A DNA stretch of 64,000 bases from Paraburkholderia sprentiae WSM5005 (GTDB taxonomy: Bacteria > Pseudomonadota > Gammaproteobacteria > Burkholderiales > Burkholderiaceae): assembly GCF_001865575.2 (NCBI RefSeq), contig NZ_CP017561.2, positions 1,984,001-2,048,000 on the forward strand, in the 5' to 3' direction. The notes under the pieces were generated by a model. That model was not told the DNA's origin, ran no database searches, and saw nothing but the letters and a program-made list of their open reading frames with translations. Of the stretch, positions 54,601 through 64,000 are shown one piece after another. How positions within the stretch are numbered: position 1 is the first letter of the stretch; each line of letters opens with the position of its first letter. Position numbers and translations under genes: made by a program.

Positions 54601-55180
54601 CGCGCGTCAGGTTCTCGCGCGTGTCGTGCAAACGGTTCTCGGTTTCGCGGCGGCGTTCCTTGTATTTCGACACGCCGGCGGCTTCTTCGAGAAACACGCG
54701 CAGCTCTTCGGGCTTCGCCTCGATCAACCGCGCGATCATGCCCTGCCCGATGATGGCGTACGCACGCGGCCCGAGGCCGGTGCCGAGGAAGATGTCCTGG
54801 ATGTCGCGGCGCCGCGCCGGAAGATTGTTGATGTAGTAGCTCGAGGTGCCGTCGCGCGTTAGCACGCGCTTGACGGCGATCTCCGCATATTGGCCCCACT
54901 GGCCGGCGGCGCGGCCGTCGGCGTTGTCGAACACGAGTTCGACGCTCGCGCGGCTGCCCGGCTTGCGGGCGGTCGAGCCGTTGAAGATCACGTCCTGCAT
55001 CGACTCGCCGCGCAATTCAGAGGCGCGAGATTCGCCGAGCACCCAGCGCACGGCGTCGATGATGTTGGATTTGCCGCAGCCGTTCGGTCCGACCACGCCA
55101 ACCAACTGGCCGGGGACCTGGAAGTGCGTGGGATCGACGAAGGATTTGAAACCAGCGAGTTTGATCGAGGTGAGACGCAC
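51662..55180 (-). CDS. smc: Chromosome segregation ATPase SMC
   Basis: Condensin core. 1172 residues: Walker A GPNGCGKSN near residue 32, two long coiled coils around a hinge (about 500-660, rich in Gly/Pro/Ala), C-terminal ABC signature LLSGGEKALTA and Walker B FCLLDEVDAPLDD. ATG at 55180. zipA follows after 112 bp. A perfect 16-bp inverted repeat lies just upstream. Confidence 0.97.
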   Translation of the reverse strand: MRLTSIKLAGFKSFVDPTHFQVPGQLVGVVGPNGCGKSNIIDAVRWVLGESRASELRGESMQDVIFNGSTARKPGSRASVELVFDNADGRAAGQWGQYAEIAVKRVLTRDGTSSYYINNLPARRRDIQDIFLGTGLGPRAYAIIGQGMIARLIEAKPEELRVFLEEAAGVSKYKERRRETENRLHDTRENLTRVEDIIRELGANLEKLEGQAVVATRYRELQSDGEEKQRLLWLLRKNEAAGEQQRQQRAIEQAQIDLEAQTAKQREVEAELETLRVAHYSASDAMQGAQGALYEANAEVSRLEAEIRFIVESRNRVQAQIAALTAQREQWQSQADKAQDDIADAEEQLAVAEEKAVLAEDAAAAKHDALPALEARWRDAQAELNTERGGIAQTEQALKLEAAHQRNADQQLQQLQQRHERLKSEQGGLDAPDEAQLEELRMQLVEHEEILHDAQARLADAQEALPRLDGERRAAQERVQAESAQIHQLDARLAALKQLQENVQTEGKIQPWLDKHELGSLPRLWKKLHVEAGWETALEAVLRERLAALEVSNLDWVKAFATDAPPAKLAFYAPPAAGQPAPAAGALRSLLSLVRIEDAGIRAVLTDWLGLAFVADDLQQALSMRAQLPEGGAFIVKAGHVVTRVGVQLYAADSEQAGMLARQQEIENLGRQVRAQALLADEAKAAAIRAEAAHTQAAQALAEMRQQTERATQRVHALQMDVLKLTQAHERYTQRSTQIREELDEIVAQIDEQRALRAESEANFERHDGELAELQARFEDHQLAFESLDEDLTTARGEARDLDRAATDARFAARNMANRIDELKRSIQVAHEQSERVAGALEDARAELETINEQTAHTGLQDALDIRTAKEEALRAARVELDDLTAKLRSADETRLSAERALQPLRDRISELQLKEQAARINGEQFVEQLSAAGVDEAELQAKLTPDMKPSYLQGEVTRINNAIVALGPVNMAALDELKAATERKSFLDSQSADLTSAIETLEDAIRKIDAETRTLLQSTFDEVNRHFGELFPRLFGGGQAKLIMTGDEILDAGVQVMAQPPGKKNSTIHLLSGGEKALTATALVFAMFQLNPAPFCLLDEVDAPLDDANTERFANLVRAMSDKTQFLFISHNKIAMEMAQQLIGVTMQEQGVSRIVAVDMETAAGFAQNIV

Positions 55181-55216
55181 GGCGATTTCGCTGTTTGAAA
55201 AGAGAGAATGATAGGT

Positions 55217-55280
55217 GGCTCGCGAGGTTGCGCCAGTCGTTCACCGCCGCGGCGGGACGGCCCACGCAACCTCGCGAGCC
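55217..55280. repeat. Perfect 16-bp inverted repeat upstream of smc
   Basis: GGCTCGCGAGGTTGCG at 55217-55232 and CGCAACCTCGCGAGCC at 55265-55280, spacer 32 bp, 37 bp before the smc start codon. Could form a hairpin in the smc leader or bind a protein. Confidence 0.75.
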
Positions 55281-55363
55281 TTCGCAATTTGGTCGCCGGC
55301 CGCACGCGCTCATGCACGTCTGAGGCACACGCAGGTGCGCATGCGCCGGCTAATGAGGGGGAA

Positions 55364-56401
55364 TCATACCATCGCGCGTGGACGATTCTTGCCGCCCTTT
55401 TGGTGGTCGTCACTGTCGCCGTCACGGCCGTGCCCGCTGCCCTGTCCGCCTTCGCCGCCGTCGCGCCCGCCGGGCGGGTCCGGCTCCCCGATGGCCGGAT
55501 CGGGCGGCACCGCCTTCGTGCGATGCACCCAGCTCGACAATGCCGACGCGAGCACGATGCACGCGCCTCCCGCCCATTCGCGCGGCCCCGGTATTTCGCC
55601 GGCGAACAGCCACGCCGACAACGCCGTCACGACCAGCTCGAACAGCATGATGATCGACGCGCGATTGGCCGGCACGCGCGACAGTCCGTACTGCACGAGC
55701 ATGTTGTTGGACGCGAGCAGCAGACCGAGACCGAGCACGAGCAGCGCCGCCGTGCCCAGATGCGCGCCGACGGGCGGCGCGGGCATCGGCTCGAACAGCG
55801 ACACGAGCGCGCCCAACAGCGCCGCGCCGCCGAAGATCGTCGCGGTGCGCATTTCGGGCTTCATGTCCGGCAGCACGCGGCTTGTCTTCAGGATCAGTAC
55901 ATTGCTCATCGCGAAGCCCATGCCGCCGGCGAGGCCGGCCCATTCGGCGGGATTGCCGGGCACCGGGATGCCGAGCCGCGGCGACCACAGCATCGTCATC
56001 GCCCCCGCGAGCGACAGCGCGGCCAGCGCCGCGCCCGACCACGTGAGTCGCTCGTGCAGGATGAAATGCGCGAACAGCGCGGTCCAGGCGGGCGTCAGAT
56101 AGAACAGCAACAGCACGCGCATCACCTGACCATGGATCGCGCCCCACACGAAGCCGAGATTCGTGACGCCCGCGGCGAGCGCGAGCGCCGGCAGCAGCCA
56201 GTGCCAACGCACGGTCTTCACCGCGCGGCGCCGCACGAGCAGCACGAACAGGCAGCCGGTGCCGCTCGTGAGCGCGCTCGCGGCGGTACCGGTCACGCCG
56301 AGCGCAGCGAGCATCCGCAGCGGATACCAGACCATCCCCCAGACCGACGCGCCCAGCATGATGGCGAGCGTCGGCCAGCCGTTGCGCAGCCAGCTGGTCA
56401 T
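55364..56401 (-). CDS. DMT superfamily (EamA) exporter
   Basis: 345 residues, about ten membrane segments in two EamA repeats (GASVWGMVWYPLRMLAALGV at the start; ASIIMLFELVVTALSAWLFAGEIPGPREWAGG in the second). The C-terminal 45 residues are a Gly/Asp/Pro-rich hydrophilic tail (PGGRDGGEGGQGSGHGRDGD). ATG at 56401. Divergent from dapC. Substrate unknown. Confidence 0.88.
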   Translation of the reverse strand: MTSWLRNGWPTLAIMLGASVWGMVWYPLRMLAALGVTGTAASALTSGTGCLFVLLVRRRAVKTVRWHWLLPALALAAGVTNLGFVWGAIHGQVMRVLLLFYLTPAWTALFAHFILHERLTWSGAALAALSLAGAMTMLWSPRLGIPVPGNPAEWAGLAGGMGFAMSNVLILKTSRVLPDMKPEMRTATIFGGAALLGALVSLFEPMPAPPVGAHLGTAALLVLGLGLLLASNNMLVQYGLSRVPANRASIIMLFELVVTALSAWLFAGEIPGPREWAGGACIVLASALSSWVHRTKAVPPDPAIGEPDPPGGRDGGEGGQGSGHGRDGDSDDHQKGGKNRPRAMV

Positions 56402-56616
56402 GGGGCGCGGCTCCGGCGGGCGTCGTGGGCGAGTCGTATGAGGGTCGAGCTGGCGGTCTCCCGAACTGCTGCGTACATTGCTGCTCCTGCGTATCCTGTT
56501 ACGGGAATCGTGGGGGATTCGCGCCGTTCCCGTTGCGGCGCCTCGATGCGCCGGCTGGCGGATTGCTGCCGCGAGCCGCGCCGCAAGCTTCGGCCGGGTC
56601 TGCGGGTGCGCCACGC

Positions 56617-56622
56617 TATAAT
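56617..56622 (+). promoter_or_regulatory. Candidate -10 of the dap operon
   Basis: Perfect TATAAT, 95 bp before the dapC start. No recognisable -35 at 16-18 bp, so it may need an activator or be fortuitous. Confidence 0.4.
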
Positions 56623-56717
56623 CGTCGGCTCGCCGCCGCCCGCCGCCGCGCGTGCCCGGTTCTCGCCCGGCTGTCCCGCCACTCGTCCGCGTTCATCCCG
56701 ATCAGGCCATTTCGTCC

Positions 56718-57938
56718 GTGAATCCGCTACTCGACTCCCTTCAGCCCTATCCGTTCGAAAAGCTGCGCCTGCTTTTCAAGGACGTCACGCCGCCGGCCGG
56801 CCTCGCGCACATCAGCTTCGGCATCGGCGAGCCGAAACATCCGACCCCGCCGCTGATCCGCGACGCTGTCATCGATTCGCTCGGCGGCCTCGCCGCGTAC
56901 CCGGCCACGCTCGGCTCGGCGCCGCTGCGCGAGTCGATCGCGAAATGGATCACGCAGCGCTACGACCTGCCGTCGCTCGATCCGCTCACCGAAGTGCTGC
57001 CGGTGTCGGGCTCGCGCGAGGCGCTGTTCGCGCTCGCGCAGACGGTGCTCGATGCGCGCCGCGCTGCCGACAGCGAGCCTGCGATCGTACTCTGTCCGAA
57101 CCCGTTCTACCAAATCTACGAAGGCGCGGCGCTGCTCGGCGGCGCCCAGCCCTACTTCGTCAACAGCGACCCGGCGCGCAACTTCGCGTGCGACTACTCG
57201 GCGGTGCCCGCCGACGTCTGGGCCCGCACGCAACTGCTGTACGTCTGCTCGCCCGGCAACCCGACCGGCGCGGTGCTCACGCTCGACGACTGGCGCGAAC
57301 TGTTCGCGCTGTCGGACCGCTACGGCTTCGTGATCGCGTCGGACGAGTGCTACTCGGAAATCTATTTCGACGAATCGAAGCCGCCGCTCGGCGGCCTCGA
57401 AGCGGCGCACAAGCTCGGACGCGGCTTCGAGCGCCTCGTGATGCTGTCGAGTCTGTCGAAGCGCTCGAACGTGCCGGGCATGCGCTCGGGCTTCGTCGCC
57501 GGCGACGCCGCGATTCTCAAGGCGTTCCTGCTGTACCGCACGTACCACGGCGCGGCGCTCTCGACGGTGTTCCAAAGCGCGAGCGTGGTCGCATGGAGCG
57601 ACGAGACGCACGTGCGCGAGAACCGCGCGAAGTACCTACGGAAGTTCACGACCGTCACGCCGATGCTCGCCGACGTGCTCGACGTGCGCCTGCCCGACGC
57701 CGCCTTCTACCTGTGGGCCAACGTCGAGCGCACCGGCCTCACGGACACCGAGTTCGCCCAGCGCCTTTACGCCGACTATAATGTGACGGTTCTGCCGGGC
57801 TCGTTCCTCGCGCGCACCGCGCACGGCGTGAACCCCGGCCGCAATTTCGTGCGCCTCGCGCTCGTCGCCGACGTCGACGAATGCACGGCGGGCGCGCAGC
57901 GGATCGTCGAATTCTGCCGCTCGCTCAGTGTCCACTGA
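56718..57938 (+). CDS. dapC: Succinyldiaminopimelate aminotransferase
   Basis: PLP enzyme of the lysine/meso-DAP pathway. 406 residues from a GTG at 56718 (NPLLDSLQPYPFEKLR), the start expected from relatives; the frame is open upstream to 56652. Class I aminotransferase landmarks: PNPFYQIYE, SPGNPTGA, Lys248 in SSLSKRSNVPGMRSG, and GRNFVRLAL. First gene before dapD, arsC-like and dapE. Confidence 0.95.
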   Translation: MNPLLDSLQPYPFEKLRLLFKDVTPPAGLAHISFGIGEPKHPTPPLIRDAVIDSLGGLAAYPATLGSAPLRESIAKWITQRYDLPSLDPLTEVLPVSGSREALFALAQTVLDARRAADSEPAIVLCPNPFYQIYEGAALLGGAQPYFVNSDPARNFACDYSAVPADVWARTQLLYVCSPGNPTGAVLTLDDWRELFALSDRYGFVIASDECYSEIYFDESKPPLGGLEAAHKLGRGFERLVMLSSLSKRSNVPGMRSGFVAGDAAILKAFLLYRTYHGAALSTVFQSASVVAWSDETHVRENRAKYLRKFTTVTPMLADVLDVRLPDAAFYLWANVERTGLTDTEFAQRLYADYNVTVLPGSFLARTAHGVNPGRNFVRLALVADVDECTAGAQRIVEFCRSLSVH

Positions 57939-58010
57939 GTGCAGCCTGAGCCTCGCTGAGCCGCATGGCACCCCCTTCTTCAGACTTCAACTCTTCAGAA
58001 AATCACGCAT

Positions 58011-58838
58011 ATGTCGCAACAACTTCAGAGCATCATCGATACCGCCTGGGACAACCGCGCCGAGCTGTCGCCGAAAGCCGCGCCGGCCGACGTGCGTGAA
58101 GCCGTCGCCCACGCGATCGAGCAACTCGATAAGGGCGCGCTGCGCGTCGCCGAAAAGAAGGACGGCGACTGGGTCGTCAACCAATGGCTGAAGAAGGCCG
58201 TGCTGCTATCGTTTCGCCTCGAGGACAACGCGCCGTTGCCGGCCGGCGGCTATAGCCAGTTCTACGACAAGGTGCCGTCGAAGTTCGCCAACTACACCGC
58301 TGAAGACTTCGCCGCCGGCGGCTTCCGCGTGGTGCCGCCCGCGATCGCGCGGCGCGGCTCGTTCATCGCGAAGAACGTCGTGCTGATGCCGTCGTACACC
58401 AACATCGGCGCGTACGTCGACGAAGGCACGATGGTCGACACGTGGGCGACCGTCGGCTCGTGCGCACAGATCGGCAAGAACGTGCACCTGTCGGGCGGCG
58501 TCGGCATCGGCGGCGTGCTGGAGCCGCTGCAGGCGAACCCGGTCATCATCGAAGACAACTGCTTCATCGGCGCGCGCTCGGAAGTCGTCGAAGGCGTGAT
58601 CGTCGAGGAAAACTCGGTGATCTCGATGGGTGTGTACCTCGGCCAGAGCACCAAGATCTACGACCGCGAAACCGGCCAGGTCACGTACGGCCGCATTCCG
58701 GCGGGCTCGGTCGTGGTGGCGGGCAACCTGCCGTCGAAGGACGGCACGCACAGCCTCTACTGCGCGGTCATCGTCAAGAAGGTCGACGCGAAGACGCGCG
58801 CGAAGGTCGGCCTGAACGAACTGCTGCGAGGCGACTGA
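58011..58838 (+). CDS. dapD: Tetrahydrodipicolinate N-succinyltransferase
   Basis: 275 residues; N-terminal helical domain and a left-handed beta-helix ([39 protein letters not shown]). Produces the substrate chain for DapC and DapE. ATG at 58011. Its TGA overlaps the next start codon by one base (TGATG). Confidence 0.97.
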   Translation: MSQQLQSIIDTAWDNRAELSPKAAPADVREAVAHAIEQLDKGALRVAEKKDGDWVVNQWLKKAVLLSFRLEDNAPLPAGGYSQFYDKVPSKFANYTAEDFAAGGFRVVPPAIARRGSFIAKNVVLMPSYTNIGAYVDEGTMVDTWATVGSCAQIGKNVHLSGGVGIGGVLEPLQANPVIIEDNCFIGARSEVVEGVIVEENSVISMGVYLGQSTKIYDRETGQVTYGRIPAGSVVVAGNLPSKDGTHSLYCAVIVKKVDAKTRAKVGLNELLRGD

Positions 58839-59203
58839 TGGCGCGCGGCACCACAACCGTCGTCTACGGCATTCCGAACTGCGATACCGTGAAGAAGGCG
58901 CGCGTATGGCTCGAAGAGCACGGCGTCGAGTTCGAGTTTCACGACTTCAAGAAGGCCGGCGTGACCGAGCCTCTCGTGCAGGACTGGCTCAAGGACGTCC
59001 AGCTCGACGCGCTGCTGAACCGCCGCGGCACGACCTGGCGCGGGCTGTCCGACGACATGAAGGCGGCCGCGCAAACGCAGTCGGGCGCCATCGCGCTGAT
59101 GATCCACAAGCCGTCGGTCATCAAGCGGCCGGTGCTGGTCGTAAACGGGCGCGTGAAGTCGCTCGGTTTTTCCGCGGACGAGTACGCGGCGCTGTTTGCT
59201 TGA
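58838..59203 (+). CDS. ArsC/Spx-family reductase (YffB-like)
   Basis: 121 residues of thioredoxin-like fold: VYGIPNCDTVKKARVWLEEHG with a single cysteine, FHDFKKAGV, and IKRPVLVVNGRVKSLGF. Homologues lie next to dapE in E. coli (yffB) and appear to be glutathione-dependent; arsenate reduction is not shown. Overlaps dapD by one base and ends before a terminator. Confidence 0.9.
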   Translation: MARGTTTVVYGIPNCDTVKKARVWLEEHGVEFEFHDFKKAGVTEPLVQDWLKDVQLDALLNRRGTTWRGLSDDMKAAAQTQSGAIALMIHKPSVIKRPVLVVNGRVKSLGFSADEYAALFA

Positions 59204-60484
<1,281 letters not shown>

Positions 60485-60497
60485 CCAGGAACTTTCG

Positions 60498-61382
60498 ATG
60501 ACGCTTCCTTTTTGCACCGTCCGCGACCTGCTGCGTTATGCAGTGTCGCGTTTTAGCGAGGCCAAGCTGTCGTTCGGCCACGGCTCGGCCAATGCCTACG
60601 ACGAAGCCGCCTATCTGATCCTGCATACGCTGCACTTGCCGCTCGACCTGCTCGAACCGTTTCTCGACGCGCGCCTGACCACCGCCGAAATCGAGGCGGT
60701 GCTGAAGGTCATCGAGCGGCGCGCCGCCGACCGCGTGCCGGCCGCGTACATCACGCAGGAAGCGTGGATGCACGGCTATCGCTTCCACGTCGACGAGCGC
60801 GTGATCGTGCCGCGCTCGTTCATCGGCGAACTGTTGCAGGACGGCCTGCAGCCGTACGTCGAGGATCCCGAGCAGGTCGGCGCGGTGCTCGAGCTGTGCA
60901 CCGGGTCCGGGTGTCTCGCGATTCTCGCCGCGCACGCGTTCCAGAACGCCGACGTCGACGCGGTCGATCTGTCCGCGCCCGCGCTCGAAGTCGCGACGCG
61001 CAACGTGATGGATTACCACCTCGACGAGCGCATCGCGCTGTTCGAAGGCGATCTGTACGCGCCGCTCGCCGAACGCCGCTACGACGTGATCATCAGCAAC
61101 CCGCCGTACGTGAACGCCACGTCGATGCAGGAGCTGCCGGCCGAATACAGGCACGAGCCGGAGATGGCGCTCGCCGGTGGCGCGGACGGCATGGACATCG
61201 TGCGCCGGATCATCGCCGACGCGCGCAACTGGCTGACCGAAGCCGGCGTGCTCGTCATCGAGATCGGCAACGAACGCGAGCACGTCGAAGCGGCGTTCGG
61301 CGGTCTCGATCTCGTGTGGCTGTCGACTAGCGCCGGCGACGACAACGTGTTCCTGATCCAGGCCAGCGACTTGCCGGTCTAA
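60498..61382 (+). CDS. prmB: 50S ribosomal protein L3 N5-glutamine methyltransferase
   Basis: 294 residues. SAM-binding ELCTGSGCLAI (about 132-142) and the amide-methylating NPPY motif (201-204). N-terminal helical domain (FGHGSANAYDEAAYLILHTLHLPLDLL) matches PrmB rather than PrmC. ATG at 60498 preceded by CCAGGAACTTTCG. Confidence 0.95.
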   Translation: MTLPFCTVRDLLRYAVSRFSEAKLSFGHGSANAYDEAAYLILHTLHLPLDLLEPFLDARLTTAEIEAVLKVIERRAADRVPAAYITQEAWMHGYRFHVDERVIVPRSFIGELLQDGLQPYVEDPEQVGAVLELCTGSGCLAILAAHAFQNADVDAVDLSAPALEVATRNVMDYHLDERIALFEGDLYAPLAERRYDVIISNPPYVNATSMQELPAEYRHEPEMALAGGADGMDIVRRIIADARNWLTEAGVLVIEIGNEREHVEAAFGGLDLVWLSTSAGDDNVFLIQASDLPV

Positions 61383-61527
61383 CTCCCGCATGCTGTCCGT
61401 CTGATCGTCGTGTCAAGCGCGGTTCTCAGGCAGGGTTGCGAGCAATCGCCGCGACAGCGCGTAGCGTTGCCCGCGACCGCCGCCTGGACCCGTTGCCCGA
61501 CGCGCTCCGCCAACTGTTCGCGAGCTT

Positions 61528-63015
61528 ATGTCATTCGACCTGCTTCACGTCGGCACGCTGGTTGCGCTTGCCCATATTCTCGGCATCGTCGCGGCCGCTC
61601 ACGCGATTCTCCATACCCGCACCTCGCAAGGCGCGATCGCGTGGGCCGTGTCGCTGGTCGCGATGCCTTATCTGACGCTCGTGCCCTACCTGTTCCTCGG
61701 CCGCAGCAAGTTCGCCGGCTATGCGGACGCGCGCCGCGTCGAAAACGAGCTGCTGCGCACGCGCGCGCATCCGCAGGTGTGGGACACCCAGGCGTCGTCG
61801 GCCGGCGTGCCGACGCAGCAGCTCGGCTCGCGGCTCGTGCACTCTTTGACGCGCCTCGGCGGCATGCCGTTCCTGCCCGGCAATTCCGTGCGCACGCTGG
61901 TCAACGGCACGGCGACTTTCGAGGCGATCTTCGACGCGATCGAGAACGCGCGCCGCTACGTGATCGTGCAGTTCTTCATCGTGCGCGACGACGCGCTCGG
62001 CGGCATGCTGAAGGATGCACTGATCGCGAAAGCGAAACAGGGCGTGCGGGTCTACTTCCTGTATGACAGCATCGGCAGTTTCGATCTGCCGCACCGGTAC
62101 GTCGCGGCGCTGCGCGCGGCCGGTATCGAAACTCATCCGTTCGCGACGAACCGCCGCTTCGTCAACCGTCTGCAACTGAACTTCCGCAATCACCGCAAGA
62201 TCGTGTCGGTCGACGGCGAGCGCGCGTTTGTTGGCGGTCACAACGTCGGTGTCGAATATCTGGGCGCGAAGCCGCCGCTGTCGCCGTGGCGGGATACTCA
62301 CATCGAGGTGCGCGGCCCGGCGGTCGCCAGCATCCAGTTCGTCTTTATCGAGGACTGGTACTGGGCCACGCAGCAGTTGCCCGAGTTCGACGCGCCGGCC
62401 GCCGATTCAGCCGAGCCGTGCGTCGAGCAGCCCGGCCGCGACGGCGCCAACGAACGTGCCGCGAACAACATGCACTGCCTCGTGCTGCCGAGCGGTCCGG
62501 CCGACAGACAGGAGACCTGCTCGCTGTTTTTCGTCGAGGCGATCAACGCCGCGCGTGAACGCATCTGGATCACGACGCCCTACCTCGTGCCCGACGAAGC
62601 CGTGTTCGCCGCGCTGCGGCTCGCGGCGCTGCGCGGCGTCGACGTACGCATCCTGATTCCGAGCCGGCGCGATCACCGGGTGGTGTTCGCCGCATCGAAG
62701 CTCTATGCGTACGACTCGCTACGCGCGGGCATTCGCATCTTCCGCTATCAGCCGGGTTTCCTGCATCAGAAGGTCGTGCTGATCGACAGCAGCGCGGCCG
62801 CGATCGGCAGCGCCAACCTCGACAACCGTTCGTTTCGCCTGAACTTCGAGATCATGGTGCTGACCGTCGACCGCGGCTTCGCGCTCGAAGTCGAAACGAT
62901 GCTGCTCGACGACTTCGCCGAGTCGCGCGAAATCGACCGCGACGAGTACCGCAACGCGCACGCGCTGCGACGCATGCTGATGCACGTTGCGCGGCTCTTT
63001 TCGCCGATCCTGTAG
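61528..63015 (+). CDS. cls: Cardiolipin synthase
   Basis: Inner-membrane phospholipase D-type enzyme that joins phosphatidylglycerols. 495 residues: two N-terminal membrane segments (about 7-24 and 38-57) and two HKD motifs, His222-Lys224-Asp229 (NFRNHRKIVSVDG) and His413-Lys415-Asp420 (FLHQKVVLIDSSAAAIGSAN). ATG at 61528, with a weak ribosome site. Ends 10 bp from the convergent glutathione peroxidase gene. Confidence 0.95.
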   Translation: MSFDLLHVGTLVALAHILGIVAAAHAILHTRTSQGAIAWAVSLVAMPYLTLVPYLFLGRSKFAGYADARRVENELLRTRAHPQVWDTQASSAGVPTQQLGSRLVHSLTRLGGMPFLPGNSVRTLVNGTATFEAIFDAIENARRYVIVQFFIVRDDALGGMLKDALIAKAKQGVRVYFLYDSIGSFDLPHRYVAALRAAGIETHPFATNRRFVNRLQLNFRNHRKIVSVDGERAFVGGHNVGVEYLGAKPPLSPWRDTHIEVRGPAVASIQFVFIEDWYWATQQLPEFDAPAADSAEPCVEQPGRDGANERAANNMHCLVLPSGPADRQETCSLFFVEAINAARERIWITTPYLVPDEAVFAALRLAALRGVDVRILIPSRRDHRVVFAASKLYAYDSLRAGIRIFRYQPGFLHQKVVLIDSSAAAIGSANLDNRSFRLNFEIMVLTVDRGFALEVETMLLDDFAESREIDRDEYRNAHALRRMLMHVARLFSPIL

Positions 63016-63025
63016 GCGCACCCGC

Positions 63026-63505
63026 TTACAGCAGCGCTTCGATATCCCCGGTGATCGCCTCGGGCTTGGTCAGCGGTGCATAGCGCTTGACGACGTTGCC
63101 GTCGCGGCCGATCAGAAACTTCGTGAAATTCCACTTGATTGCCTCGAGGCCAAGCAGCCCCGGCGCCTCGATCGTCAGGTAGCGGAACAGCGGGTGCGCA
63201 TTCGGACCGTTCACGTCGATCTTGTCGAACATCGGAAACGTCACGCCGTAGTTCTTCTCGCAGAAGCCGCCGATCTGCGCCGCGTCGCCCGGCTCCTGCT
63301 TGCCGAACTGGTTGCACGGAAAACCGAGCACCGCGAGCCCGCGCGCCGCGTACGTGTCGTACAGCTTCTGTAAGCCCGCGTACTGTGGCGTGAACCCGCA
63401 TTCGCTCGCGGTATTGACGATCAGCAGAACCTTGCCTTGGTACGTCGCGAGACTCGCTTCCTCGCCGCCGAGCGTGCGCGCCGAAAACGAATAGATCGAT
63501 GTCAT
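63026..63505 (-). CDS. Glutathione peroxidase family protein
   Basis: Thiol peroxidase of the GPx fold, 159 residues. Peroxidatic Cys36 (NTASECGFTPQY), Gln in FPCNQFGKQEPG, and Trp in KWNFTKF; a cysteine rather than selenocysteine. ATG at 63505 preceded by AGGGGAGAGCAC. E. coli BtuE is the closest familiar name. Confidence 0.95.
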   Translation of the reverse strand: MTSIYSFSARTLGGEEASLATYQGKVLLIVNTASECGFTPQYAGLQKLYDTYAARGLAVLGFPCNQFGKQEPGDAAQIGGFCEKNYGVTFPMFDKIDVNGPNAHPLFRYLTIEAPGLLGLEAIKWNFTKFLIGRDGNVVKRYAPLTKPEAITGDIEALL

Positions 63506-63639
63506 GTGCTCTCCCCTGAAAGCCGTCAGTCTATGCCAAAAGCGCTGCCGATACAGTCGGCCGGATGGCCGATGGCCGCTGCGCGCGAAGCGACGGACAA
63601 GCAATCGGCGCCGCGCGCCCGGCAACGCGCCGGGCAGTC

Positions 63640-63645
63640 TAAAAT
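63640..63645 (+). promoter_or_regulatory. Candidate -10 of the ABC-F gene
   Basis: TAAAAT, 27 bp before the GTG start at 63672; no good -35. A GCCCGG...CCGGGC hairpin lies just upstream (63617-63635). Confidence 0.35.
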
Positions 63646-63671
63646 AGCGGTTTTCTTCAGCCGGCCACGTC

Positions 63672-64000
63672 GTGATCCGCTTCAATCAGTTCAGCCTCGC
63701 GCGCGGCACCAAGCCGCTCTTCGACAACACCACGTTCACCTTGAACCCCGGTGAAAAAGCCGGCCTCGTCGGCGCGAACGGCGCGGGCAAATCGACGCTG
63801 TTCGCCGTGCTGCTCGGCGAACTGCATGCCGACGGCGGCGATTTCTCGATACCGCCGACCTGGCGCATCGCGCACGTCGCGCAGGAAACACCCGCCGTCG
63901 ACAAAACCGCCCTCGCCTACACGCTCGACGGAGACGCCGCGCTGCGCGACATCGAGGCGCGCATCGCTTCGGCCTCCGCGGCGCACGACGGCGCGGCCGA
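63672..64000 (+). CDS. ABC-F family ATPase (5' part only)
   Basis: First 109 residues of a soluble ABC-F protein, most like YheS: IRFNQFSLARGTKPLFDNTTFTL, Walker A GANGAGKST (34-42), and RIAHVAQE. GTG start at 63672. Cut by the window end. Confidence 0.9.
   Translation, partial: MIRFNQFSLARGTKPLFDNTTFTLNPGEKAGLVGANGAGKSTLFAVLLGELHADGGDFSIPPTWRIAHVAQETPAVDKTALAYTLDGDAALRDIEARIASASAAHDGAA

Noticed and set aside
55208..57781. An 857-codon plus-strand frame over the EamA and dapC genes
   Set aside because: It crosses the antisense of one well-supported gene and an alternate frame of another; composition is non-protein-like.

Overview
This window is chromosomal DNA of a high-GC betaproteobacterium, very probably Paraburkholderia or Burkholderia. 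The basis is the gene order (rpsB-tsf-pyrH-frr-uppS-cdsA-dxr-rseP-bamA-skp-lpxD-fabZ-lpxA-lpxB-rnhB, and guaB-guaA), the protein sequences and the strongly GC-biased third codon positions. No rRNA, tRNA, CRISPR array, transposase or integrase was recognised. Most of the window is core housekeeping DNA. The genus is an inference from gene content, not the result of a search.

Layout. 1-3642: an NCS1-type nucleobase/hydantoin permease (cut by the window start), a GntR/FCD regulator and an LD-carboxypeptidase. 3669-4786: tadA with a DUF1992 gene. 4787-12749: an accessory-looking stretch between tadA and guaA. It holds the RNA cyclic phosphodiesterase gene thpR below a near-consensus LexA box, a broken pRiA4b ORF-3 fragment, an aldo/keto reductase with a divergent AraC regulator, an NAD-dependent epimerase with a second divergent AraC regulator, a truncated copy of such an epimerase, and an rhlE helicase gene of lower G+C. 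12750-16754: guaA, an unrecognised membrane protein gene, and guaB (GMP synthesis). 17072-21071: a DMT exporter, rnfH-ratA, smpB, and a stomatin/NfeD pair. 21177-24928: divergent ppsA and its regulatory kinase/phosphorylase gene ppsR.

24987-41218 is one long minus-strand block for translation and envelope biogenesis. It reads rpsB, tsf, pyrH, frr, uppS, cdsA, dxr, rseP, bamA, skp, lpxD, fabZ, lpxA, lpxB, rnhB, then a SpoU rRNA methyltransferase. It combines isoprenoid supply and use (dxr, uppS), phospholipid synthesis (cdsA), lipid A synthesis (lpxD/A/B, fabZ) and outer-membrane protein assembly (bamA, skp, rseP). On the plus strand, map, glnD and an rluB-type pseudouridine synthase gene (with a 78-bp tandem repeat in its 5' half) run divergently from rpsB. 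Then come minus-strand smc-zipA-ligA-def (chromosome and division genes), a DMT exporter, plus-strand dapC-dapD-arsC-like-dapE-prmB (lysine/meso-DAP branch), cardiolipin synthase, glutathione peroxidase, and the first 110 codons of an ABC-F ATPase.

I did not find a convincing new multi-gene system. The observations most worth a second look are regulatory or architectural: the LexA box above thpR inside an inverted repeat, a 20-bp motif placed as a mirror image in the ppsA/ppsR intergenic region, repeated operator-like palindromes above the GntR gene, three 10-bp phased repeats above the permease, the tandem-repeat head of the RluB homologue, and the apparently foreign rhlE region beside guaA.
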